Under the pieces are notes generated by a model that saw only the letters and a program-made list of their open reading frames with translations, did not search any database and was not told where the DNA came from. The translations under genes and the position numbers were made by a program. From contig VBLP01000113.1 of the NCBI GenBank assembly GCA_005887925.1, positions 10,372 to 44,769 of the forward strand: a DNA stretch of 34,398 nt, written 5' to 3'. Below, piece by piece: positions 21,000 to 30,052 of the stretch (its first letter is position 1; each line of letters opens with the position of its first letter). Source of the stretch: Deltaproteobacteria bacterium. GTDB lineage: Bacteria > Myxococcota_A > Polyangia > Haliangiales > Haliangiaceae.

Positions 21000-23255
21000 C
21001 TACGCGCGCCCCGGCAGCGTGATGTGCCGGGTCCACAGCGCCGCCGCGATCCCGGCGGCGATCGCGGCGACCATGGCGAGCGCGAAGACCAGGCGCGCGC
21101 CGGGGAACAGCGACAGGAGCACAGTGTCGAGCTTGCGCGCCATGACGACGTCGCCGACGACCTGGTTGTCGAAGCCGCGGATCGGCTGGGCGAGCACGTG
21201 GTACTGCGCGCCGCCGGCGTAGGCCTCGGCGGTGCCGGCGGTCGCGGCGGCGACCTTGACCAGCGCGGGCGGCACGTCGCCGATCGCGGTGCCGTCGGGG
21301 GCGACGATCGAGAGCAGGGTGCGCTGGTCGAGCCGGATCTCGCCGAACATCCGCGCCGCGTCGACCTCCTCGATGAACGCGCTCGCGACCTCCTTGGTCT
21401 TGCCGGTGCCCAGGACCAGCGTCCGCGTGTAGAACAGGCCGAGGCCGCGCGGCGGGCTGGGGCCGAGCAGGCCGGTCGCGACCAGCGCGGGATCGTCGGT
21501 GCGCACCAGGCTGATCGTGCGGTCCTTCTGGGTCAGCGCGGACTTGACCCACGGCAGCTGGGTCAGGTCGCTGCGCGCGTGGCCGGGCGCGGCGCTCGAG
21601 TACATCATCCGGCCCTTCTTGTCGGCGACCGCGATCGTCGTCGGGTACTGCGTGCCCGCGAAGTCCTGGACCAGCGTCCAGTCCTGCGATGCCAGCTCGC
21701 TGTGGATGCGGTCGAAGTTGTCGGCGTCGCTCTGCGGATCGCCCAGGCCGAACTCGGCCTGGTCGCGGTTGCTCGAGACGTCGCGCATGACGCTGAGCGA
21801 GTAGACCTGGTTCGCGCTGGCGTCGAACCGCGCGGTGAGGCCGTCCCAGGCGCGGTTGGTCTGGCGGCCGGTCAGCGCGAACGACTCGCCGATCTCGGCG
21901 GTGACGCGATCGCGGACGACGAGATCGGCGACCAGGCCCAGGCCGAGGGCCGCGGCGACGGCGGTCGCGGCGATCGCGGTGCGCCGCCACGGCCGGGCGC
22001 GATCGCGGCCGAGCTCGCCGAGCAGGTGCTCCATGGTCGGGAACCGATCGCCCGGGCGCACCTCGAGGCCGCGCAGGACGATCGCGTGCAGCGCGCCCGA
22101 CACGCGCGAGCCGGGCGGCGGCGGCCGGACCACGCCCTCGCACACGCTGCGACCGAGGTCGTCGAAGGTCTTGCCCTCGAATGGCCGGCTGCCGTACAGC
22201 GCCTCGTACAGCGCGACGCAGAAGCTGAACTGATCGGTGCGCGGATCGATGTTGCCGCCGCGGAACTGCTCCGGCGCCATGTACGCCGGCGTGCCGAGCA
22301 CCGAGCCCGACGCGGTCAGATCGACGTCGCCGGACCCGCCGGACCCGAAGGACACGCCGGAGCTGAACAGCGCGCCGGACGCGCGGAACGACGACGAGGC
22401 CTGCGGTGAAGGCGGGCTGTCCCCCGGTCGGGCTGCCGCGAGGCCGAAGTCGGTGACGCGGATCCGGCCGTCGGCGCCGACCAGGCAGTTGTCGGGCTTG
22501 AAGTCGCGGTGGACGATGCCGGCGGCGTGCGCGGCGGCCAGGCCGCGGCCGGCCGCGATGTACGACTCGGCGATCTCGGCGACCGGGTGGTCCTGCTGCT
22601 GCCACAACCGGAGGCTCCCGCCCTGGACCAGCTCCATCGCGATGTAGGTGATGCCATCGGCGACCCCGACGTCGTAGACCGCCACGACGTTGGGGTGGTT
22701 GACCTGCGCCATCGAGCGCGCCTCGCGGACCAGGCGCTCGGTCAGCGCCTCGTCGGGGCGATGCAGCAGCTTGACCGCGACCTGGCGGCCGAGGCCGACG
22801 TCGTCCGCGCGGTACACCACGCCCATCGCGCCCGCGCCGAGCCGATCGCGGAGCGTGAAGCGGCCGAGCGTGCGGCCGGTCATGCTCGGCGTGACGATGC
22901 GCCGCGGCGCGAGCCGTCGCGATCCCGCCGCGGTGGCCGCGAGCGCGGGATCGCCGCTCGGGCGCGGCGGCACGCTGTCCTGGGTCTCGCCCAGGAAGGC
23001 CGCGTTGAACCCACCGGGATCGTCGGGGCCGGCGGGACTGCGCGGACTCGATGGACGGCCGTCGGCGTCGCGCAGCGTTGCCACCGCGGCATCGCGCGTC
23101 GCGTCGCGGGCCAGCAGCGAGAGCAGATCTCGGCAATCCGCACAGCCGTCGAGGTGCGCGATCGCGCGCGCGCGCGCCGCAGCATCGAGCGCGCCCGCCA
23201 TCAGGTCCTGCACGGCGTTGGCGTCGAGACACTCCACGCCTTCGCATTGTGACAC
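21000..23255 (-). CDS. Zinc-finger Ser/Thr kinase with extracytoplasmic sensor domain
   Basis: The protein has 751 residues from GTG at 23255 (GTG 23237 is possible). The N-terminus has an anti-sigma-type zinc finger: AIAHLDGCADCR, the H-x3-C-x2-C motif at His34, Cys38 and Cys41. The kinase domain (about 132-410) has GAGAMG, Lys162, HRD Asp251, DFG 269-271 and APE 327-329, so it looks active. A membrane helix spans 426-447. A region of about 270 residues follows with the features of a Cache-type sensor (long helix, SVMRDVSSNRDQAE, TTIAVADKKGRMMYSS, LSIVAPDGTAIGD). A second helix at about 722-741 closes the sensor. The sensor is therefore outside and both the finger and the kinase inside. It is divergent from a sigma-factor gene, which suggests that it controls that factor by binding, phosphorylation or both. 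Confidence 0.92.
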   Translation of the reverse strand: MSQCEGVECLDANAVQDLMAGALDAAARARAIAHLDGCADCRDLLSLLARDATRDAAVATLRDADGRPSSPRSPAGPDDPGGFNAAFLGETQDSVPPRPSGDPALAATAAGSRRLAPRRIVTPSMTGRTLGRFTLRDRLGAGAMGVVYRADDVGLGRQVAVKLLHRPDEALTERLVREARSMAQVNHPNVVAVYDVGVADGITYIAMELVQGGSLRLWQQQDHPVAEIAESYIAAGRGLAAAHAAGIVHRDFKPDNCLVGADGRIRVTDFGLAAARPGDSPPSPQASSSFRASGALFSSGVSFGSGGSGDVDLTASGSVLGTPAYMAPEQFRGGNIDPRTDQFSFCVALYEALYGSRPFEGKTFDDLGRSVCEGVVRPPPPGSRVSGALHAIVLRGLEVRPGDRFPTMEHLLGELGRDRARPWRRTAIAATAVAAALGLGLVADLVVRDRVTAEIGESFALTGRQTNRAWDGLTARFDASANQVYSLSVMRDVSSNRDQAEFGLGDPQSDADNFDRIHSELASQDWTLVQDFAGTQYPTTIAVADKKGRMMYSSAAPGHARSDLTQLPWVKSALTQKDRTISLVRTDDPALVATGLLGPSPPRGLGLFYTRTLVLGTGKTKEVASAFIEEVDAARMFGEIRLDQRTLLSIVAPDGTAIGDVPPALVKVAAATAGTAEAYAGGAQYHVLAQPIRGFDNQVVGDVVMARKLDTVLLSLFPGARLVFALAMVAAIAAGIAAALWTRHITLPGRA

Positions 23256-23275
23256 GAAGTTCCATGCCACAATGC
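23244..23275. promoter_or_regulatory. Inverted repeat between kinase and sigma-factor genes
   Basis: GCATTGTG (23244-23251) and CACAATGC (23268-23275) form a perfect 8-bp inverted repeat with a 16-base spacer. The right arm ends six bases before the sigma-factor ATG, and the left arm lies inside or just before the first codons of the kinase, depending on its start. The centre-to-centre distance of 24 bases is not an exact multiple of a helical turn. A dimeric regulator bound here would block both genes. An RNA hairpin over the sigma-factor start is an alternative. Confidence 0.6.
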
Positions 23276-23281
23276 ACAGCG

Positions 23282-24154
23282 ATGGATCCGGTCGACCGCC
23301 TGATCGCCGCGAGCGGCCTCCCGGCCGCGTCGCGCGCGGTGGTCGCGACGGCATGGCAGGCCATGCTCGATGCCGCGCAGGCCGCGTGGCCGGACATGCG
23401 GGTCGACCCCGCGCAGATCGTCGACTTCATCGCGCCGCGGCTCGCCGGCCCCGACCTCGCCGCCGCACTCGCCACCGCGCCCGCCGCCGACCTCGTGCTC
23501 GCCGCCGCGTGCACCGCGCAGGAGCCGACCGCGCATGCGGCGTTCGACGCCATCCTCGCCGAGGTCGACGCCGCCGGCGCCTCGACCCGCTCGCCCCAGG
23601 ACCTGATCGACGACGTCAAGCAGGTGCTCCGCGTCCAGCTCCTGGTGGTCAAGGACGGCAAGCCGCCCGGCATCGCCGGCTATCGCGGCAAGGGCCCGCT
23701 GCGCGGCTGGGTCCGCATCACCGCGACCCGCGAGCTGATCCGGCACCAGCGCAAGCGCGCCCGCGAGACCCCGAGCGAGCGGCCGCTCGACGAGGCGCTC
23801 GGCGACGCCGGCGACCCGCTGCTGTCGCAGCTCAAGGCCGAGTACCGCACCGAGTTCGCCACCGCGCTGCGCGAGGCGATCGTCGAGCTCGACGCCGAGG
23901 ACCGCACGCTCCTGCGCCAGCAGATCGTCGATCAGCTCTCGATCGACGAGATCGGCGCCGCGTTCGGTGTCCACCGCGCCACCGCCGCCCGCTGGCTGCA
24001 GCGCGCCCGCGGCGCCCTGGTCACCGTGACGCGCGGCCGGCTCGCCGCCCGGCTCAAGCTCCCCGTCGACGAGATCGACAGCGTGATCCGCCTCGTCCAG
24101 AGCCAGCTCGACGCCAGCGTGATCCGCTACCTCCGCGAAGGCGACGACGAATGA
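23282..24154 (+). CDS. RNA polymerase sigma factor, Myxococcales-type
   Basis: The protein has 290 residues and resembles the sigma-70 subfamily restricted to Myxococcales (the TIGR03001 type). The N-terminus DPVDRLIAASGL and the Ala-rich helices to residue about 85 are subfamily-specific. A region-2-like part includes LRVQLLVVKDGKPPGIAGYRGKGPLRGWVRITATRELIRHQRK. Region 4 has a DRTLLRQQIVDQLSIDEIGAAFGVHRATAARWLQRAR helix-turn-helix. It probably directs RNAP to a small regulon. The start is the ATG at 23282, seven bases after an inverted repeat shared with the divergent kinase gene. Control by that kinase is inferred from linkage; sigma factors governed by a linked kinase are known, for example EcfP/PknT of Vibrio. 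Its 3' end is tandemly duplicated. Confidence 0.92.
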   Translation: MDPVDRLIAASGLPAASRAVVATAWQAMLDAAQAAWPDMRVDPAQIVDFIAPRLAGPDLAAALATAPAADLVLAAACTAQEPTAHAAFDAILAEVDAAGASTRSPQDLIDDVKQVLRVQLLVVKDGKPPGIAGYRGKGPLRGWVRITATRELIRHQRKRARETPSERPLDEALGDAGDPLLSQLKAEYRTEFATALREAIVELDAEDRTLLRQQIVDQLSIDEIGAAFGVHRATAARWLQRARGALVTVTRGRLAARLKLPVDEIDSVIRLVQSQLDASVIRYLREGDDE

Positions 24155-24207
24155 CCGCGCGACGCGAGCGTGATCCGCTACCTCCGCGAAGGCGACGACG
24201 AATGACC
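24109..24207 (+). repeat. 51-base tandem duplication of the sigma-factor 3' end
   Basis: Bases 24109-24156 recur at 24160-24207 with one mismatch; the inner 41 bases (24116-24156 and 24167-24207) are identical. The unit of 51 bases is exactly 17 codons and includes the last 13 or so codons plus the stop. Read past the first TGA, the same frame would encode the same C-terminus again and stop at a second TGA. The second copy ends at the stop codon of the convergent cupredoxin gene. Confidence 0.9.
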
Positions 24208-24208
24208 A

Positions 24209-24868
24209 TCAGTGATAGACCTGGCCGCCGTCCTTGTACTTCTCGCCGTACTTGTTGAGGTGCGCCGGCTCGGGGCCGCGCACGATCTCGAGATCGATCA
24301 TGGCCTCGGCGCCCGACTTGACGGTGACGCTGGCGATCGCCGGCTTGGTCGCTCGCCGGGCATAGGCGTACACGGTCCAGTCGCCCGGCGGGACGCCGTC
24401 GATCGCGAACTTGCCGTCGGCGGCGGCCACCACGTGGCGCCGGTTGGGCAGGATGAGGATGGTCGCGGCCATCTCGGGGTGGATGTTGCAGTAGACGTCG
24501 ACCACGCCGGCCTCGGGGAACTGCTTCTCCTTGGTCTCGCCGCGCTTGAACGATCCGAGATCGAACTTGCGCGGCACCGACTGCGAGAACACGTTGTGGA
24601 GGAACGGATCGAGGTTGGGGAACGCGACCTTCTCGCCGACGGTGATCGCGACGAGGTCGGGGACGAACCTGCGGCCCTTCTGGGCGATGACCGTGACATT
24701 GTCGGTCGGCGGCTCGTTGAACCCGGTGACGTAGACGATCACGTCGGCGGCGCTGGCGGGCCCGCCGTCGGCCTCGAGGAACTTGACCGTGCCGACCACG
24801 CGGCCGCCGGGCTGGGCGGCGACGGGGCCTGCCAGGGCCACGGCCGCGGCGATCGCGAGCGCGCGCAT
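24209..24868 (-). CDS. Periplasmic cupredoxin-domain protein
   Basis: The protein has 219 residues. MRALAIAAAVALAGPVAAQ is a Sec signal peptide. The cupredoxin domain (about 45-140) carries plausible type-1 copper ligands: His in PFLHNVFS, then Cys, His and Met in VYCNIHPEMAATILIL. The C-terminal 70 residues, with GKFAIDGVPPGDWTVYAYARR, look like a carboxypeptidase-regulatory-like or SpaA-like beta sandwich. Such plastocyanin/methylamine-utilisation-like proteins carry electrons or bind copper in the periplasm. The ATG overlaps the stop of the upstream outer-membrane gene (TGATG), so they are coupled. The mature protein ends in a His residue after a Lys/Tyr/Gly-rich tail. Confidence 0.88.
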   Translation of the reverse strand: MRALAIAAAVALAGPVAAQPGGRVVGTVKFLEADGGPASAADVIVYVTGFNEPPTDNVTVIAQKGRRFVPDLVAITVGEKVAFPNLDPFLHNVFSQSVPRKFDLGSFKRGETKEKQFPEAGVVDVYCNIHPEMAATILILPNRRHVVAAADGKFAIDGVPPGDWTVYAYARRATKPAIASVTVKSGAEAMIDLEIVRGPEPAHLNKYGEKYKDGGQVYH

Positions 24869-25611
24869 CAGAACGCGATCCCCCACAGCACGCGCGGCGC
24901 GATCCGCACGTGGTACAGGCCGATGCCGAACATGCCGCTGATCCAGAACCGGCCGTGGCTCCACGACACGTCGGGGCCGGCGGTCGCCCAGCTCTCGACG
25001 ACCGAGTCGAGGCTGATCTCCGAGTAGACCTCCGCGCCGACGCGCAGCTCGCTGGTCGCGAGCATGCTGACCCCGGCGCTGGGCCGGAGCTCGACGTGGC
25101 GGCTGCCCGACGCGATGTCGCCGACGGCGCCGAGGTCGACGACCGCCTGCACCGCGCCCGCGTCGTACGAGGCGACGGCGTCGGCCTCGAGCCGCACCGA
25201 GTCGCGCGAGATGACGTCGCGCTTGACCGCGAGCCGGAGCAGCGGCACCAGCGGTGGTGCCTCGGCCGGATCCTGCGGCGCCATGCGGTAGCGCGCCTCG
25301 ATGCCGAACCGCTTGAACGTGAACGAGGTCCGCGTGGTGCCGTCCATCTGCTCGACCGCGGCCCAGTCGAGCTCGACCGGCAGCGCGAGCTCGAGCTGAT
25401 CGGTGACGCCGACCAGCGCGGCCCACGACACCCAGGTCTCCTTGGTCCGCGTGCCGTACTTGTCGTTCTCCTCCTGGATCCAGGTCTGGAGCTCGACGCC
25501 GCGCTCGGGCATCACCTCCGTGCCGAACAACCAGCCGTAATAGGTCCGGCCGGCGTGCGCGGCACGCGGAAACACACACGCGGCGATCAGGAGGGCCAGG
25601 GCGATACGCAC
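24868..25611 (-). CDS. Putative outer-membrane beta-barrel protein
   Basis: The protein has 247 residues from GTG at 25611. MRIALALLIAACVFPRAAHA is a signal peptide with an AHA cleavage site. The mature part alternates polar and hydrophobic residues in amphipathic strands (YGWLFGTEVMPERGVELQTWIQ, LELALPVELDW, RFGIEARYRM, LEADAVASYD, ELRVGAEVYSEI), ending in FWISGMFGIGLYHVRIAPRVLWGIAF with terminal Phe, as is typical for outer-membrane barrels. It is coupled by TGATG to the cupredoxin gene, so it may help place or export that protein or copper. This is inferred from neighbours only. The promoter should lie in the 39 bases shared with the divergent VOC gene. Confidence 0.8.
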   Translation of the reverse strand: MRIALALLIAACVFPRAAHAGRTYYGWLFGTEVMPERGVELQTWIQEENDKYGTRTKETWVSWAALVGVTDQLELALPVELDWAAVEQMDGTTRTSFTFKRFGIEARYRMAPQDPAEAPPLVPLLRLAVKRDVISRDSVRLEADAVASYDAGAVQAVVDLGAVGDIASGSRHVELRPSAGVSMLATSELRVGAEVYSEISLDSVVESWATAGPDVSWSHGRFWISGMFGIGLYHVRIAPRVLWGIAF

Positions 25612-25650
25612 GCGCGCATCCTACCCGCGGGCGGGGGTATCGTCGCGCCC

Positions 25651-26019
25651 ATGATCGATCACATCGGTATCCAGGTCACCGATCTCGACGCCAGCGTGGC
25701 GTTCTACACCCGCGCGCTCGCGCCCTTGGGCTACGCGCTGGTGATGCGCTGGGAGCAGTATGCGGGCTTCGGCGTTGCCGGCAAGCCCGACTTCTGGATC
25801 GGCGCCGGCAGGCCGGCTGACAAGATCCACGTCGCGTTCCGCGCCCGGGGCCGCGGCGAGGTGCGCGCGTTCCACGACGCGGCGATCGCCGCCGGCGGGA
25901 CCGACAACGGGCCGCCCGGGATCCGCGCGGTCTACCATCCGGACTACTACGGCGCCTTCGTCCTCGATCCCGACGGCCACAACGTCGAGGCGGTGTGTCA
26001 CGACGCGTACCTCGACTAG
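25651..26019 (+). CDS. VOC (glyoxalase/dioxygenase) family protein
   Basis: The protein has 122 residues, a single VOC unit. MIDHIGIQVTDLDASVAFYTRALAPLGY is the first beta-alpha-beta module with metal-ligand His4. KIHVAFRARGRGEVRAFHDAAIAAGG is the second module, and the end HPDYYGAFVLDPDGHNVEAVCH carries the typical GHN-x-E pair. It resembles small stand-alone VOC proteins of glyoxalase or bleomycin-resistance type; the substrate is unknown. The ATG at 25651 starts directly with the conserved fold. It is divergent from the outer-membrane gene with 39 bases between. Confidence 0.93.
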   Translation: MIDHIGIQVTDLDASVAFYTRALAPLGYALVMRWEQYAGFGVAGKPDFWIGAGRPADKIHVAFRARGRGEVRAFHDAAIAAGGTDNGPPGIRAVYHPDYYGAFVLDPDGHNVEAVCHDAYLD

Positions 26020-26126
26020 TGTGTCGGGCGCCCGGAGAACGACGCGCGAGACTCGCCGTGGGCCGAATCACCACCGACTCATGCGCGGACGGCGCGCTCC
26101 GACCCCATCCGCTCGCGGTCGCCCAC

Positions 26127-26189
26127 GGCTAGCGGGCGGCTAGCGGCAATGCCCGTCAGGCGCTACGTGATCGGCATGGCGGCTAGCGG
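26127..26189. repeat. Three copies of GGCTAGCGG
   Basis: GGCTAGCGG occurs at 26127-26135, 26138-26146 and 26181-26189, in the 173-base gap after the VOC gene and just past the selD stop. Each copy contains the palindrome GCTAGC. The unit is short and the meaning is unclear. Confidence 0.5.
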
Positions 26190-26192
26190 CTG

Positions 26193-27302
26193 CTACGCGA
26201 TCAGCTCGATCGGGCGCGGCGACAGCGGACACAGCTCGCCGATCGCGGCTGCGGTCAGGCCCTCGCTGCGCAGCGCCGCGGTGCAGGCCTCGGCGCGCTC
26301 GGCCGGGACGCACAGGAGGAGGCCGCCGCTGGTCTGGGCATCGCACGCCAGCGAGGCGAGCAGCTCGCGCTCGGCGTCGCCGGGGGCGGGCTCGGCGGTG
26401 AGCGGCGCGCCGTCGGACCACCGCACGAGATCGGCGACGAACGCCCGGTTGGCCTTGCTGCCGCCGGGGCACAGCTGATCGCGCAGGTGGCCCAGGGCGT
26501 CGGGCAGGATCGGCAGGCGCGCGAGCTCGATCCGCGCGCCGACCTGCGAGCCGCGCACGAGGTTGCGGAGGTGGCCGAGCAGGCCGAAGCCGGTGATGTC
26601 GGTCGCCGAGGTCACGCCGTGCGCGTGGCCGATCCGCGCGGCGCCCTGGTTGAGCGTGGTCATGGCGGCGATCGCCGCGGCCGTGGCGGCGGGGCTGGCG
26701 ACGCCCTTCTTGATCGCCTGTCCGATCACGCCCGTGCCGAGCGGCTTGGTCAGCACCAGGACCTGGCCCGGCCGCGCCGTGCGGTTGGACCACAGCGCGC
26801 TGGGCTCGACCTCGCCGGTGACCGACAGGCCGTACTTGAGCTCGGGGTCGCGCACCGAGTGGCCGCCGACGATCGCGACGCCGGCCCGAGCGCAGGTCCG
26901 CGTGCCGCCGGCGAGGATCGCGTCGAGCACGTCGAGCGGCAGCTGATCGTCGGGGAAGAACACCAGGCTGAGCGCGAACCGCGGCTCGCCGCCCATCGCC
27001 CAGACGTCCGACATCGCGTTGGCCGCGGCGATCGCGCCGAACGCCTCGGGGTCGTCGACCAGCGGCGCGATCACGTCGGCGGTGAGCACCAGGTCGCGGC
27101 CGGCCGTGCCGCGCACCACGGCGGCGTCGTCGGACAGCTCGTGATCGACGATGACATCGCGGCGCACGCCTCCCGCCGCGCCTGCCGGACCTGGAAGGTG
27201 CGCGAGGACCTGGGTCAGCTCACCGAGCCGAAGCTTGGCGGCTCAACCACCGCCGCGGGCATACTGCGTGAGGCGGATCGCGGCGCGGGCTTCGGGGGTC
27301 AT
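26193..27302 (-). CDS. selD: Selenophosphate synthetase, itself a selenoprotein (Sec20)
   Basis: SelD makes selenophosphate from selenide and ATP for selenocysteine synthesis. The protein has 369 residues from ATG at 27302, with TGA at 27243-27245 read as Sec20. The N-terminus IRLTQYARGGG-U-AAKLRLGELTQVL matches the family's catalytic motif with Cys or Sec and the essential Lys three residues later (Lys23). The rest is a complete SelD: LSDDAAVV, ADVIAPLVDDPEAFGAIAAANAMSDVWAMGG, GGHSVRDPELKYGLSVTGEV, TKPLGTGVI, SATDITGFGLLGHL, and DAQTSGGLL. Without Sec decoding the longest frame would begin at GTG 27167 and lack the catalytic end. A hairpin downstream of the TGA fits a bacterial SECIS. It lies 49 bases after the stop of a kinase gene on the same strand. 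Confidence 0.95.
27215..27245 (-). promoter_or_regulatory. Candidate bacterial SECIS element in selD
   Basis: On the selD strand the UGA (27245-27243) is followed after 18 bases by a GGU loop (27224-27222). The loop is closed by a 7-bp stem: UCGGCUC on the left (27231-27225) and GAGCUGA on the right (27221-27215), with one G-U pair. The distance of 18 bases from UGA to GGU is the same as in E. coli fdhF. SelB would bind this loop to insert selenocysteine. Confidence 0.85.
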
Positions 27303-27351
27303 GCCGGCATCTAAGCACGGCTCGCGGCGTTGGCCAGCGCGGCGCCGGCCC

Positions 27352-29516
<2,165 letters not shown>

Positions 29517-29520
<4 letters not shown>

Positions 29521-30005
29521 GGCGCGGCTCCGGCCGCGCGACCGCGCCGCTCCGTCGCGCCCTGCGAATTCGCGCGTGTCATTTCCGTCAATGCAAAGAT
29601 GCCGTAGAGCGGTGCAGTCCCGCCGCGCAACAATCGCACGTCGACCCTCCGGTCATCGTACAGCGCTACCACCACCAGAGCTTCCCCGCCACCGTCGGGT
29701 ACCGGCGCGAACGCGAGGTAAACCCGCAACGGCGCGCCGCTGAACGTGATCCCCGCCAGCACGTCGGCCTCGGCGCCGGCCAGCGATGTGATCGTCGTCT
29801 CGGGCAAGAGTCCCTCGACCGTCAGCTGCGCGGTCAGCCCGGTCCGCGCGTCGATCCCGTCGATCCTGAGCTGCGCGCTGCCGTCGGGGACGCCGAGCCG
29901 GAGCGCGGAACCCTCCCCGACGCGCTGGCCCTTCCACGTCCCGAGAAAGTCCCGCAGGTCGTTGCACGCGACGAGCGTCAGCAGCACGAGCGGTGCCCAG
30001 CGCAC
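29517..30005 (-). CDS. Small lipoprotein upstream of the kinase
   Basis: The protein has 162 residues. MRWAPLVLLTLVACND is a lipoprotein signal with lipobox LVAC (Cys14). The mature part has strands such as LGTWKGQRVGEGSALRLGV, AQLRIDGIDARTGLTAQLTVEG and APLRVYLAFAPVPDGGGEALVVVALYDDRRVDVRLLR, which resembles a small beta barrel or lipocalin-like fold, but no family is certain. The GTGA overlap with the kinase start indicates one transcript. The protein could be an envelope ligand or sensor for the kinase's outer domain, which is inference. It is divergent from the Omp85-like gene with 47 bases between. Confidence 0.8.
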
Positions 30006-30052
30006 GACTCACCGTAGCACCGCCGGCGAACCATGCGCTACGTTCCCGGAAG

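Noticed and set aside
26020-26192. Possible tRNA-Sec next to selD
   Set aside because: No acceptor stem, T-loop or TCA anticodon arm could be built on either strand.
26193-27167. selD starting at GTG 27167
   Set aside because: This start omits the catalytic GGG-U-AAK motif and the Lys; the frame continues upstream through the TGA with perfect family similarity.
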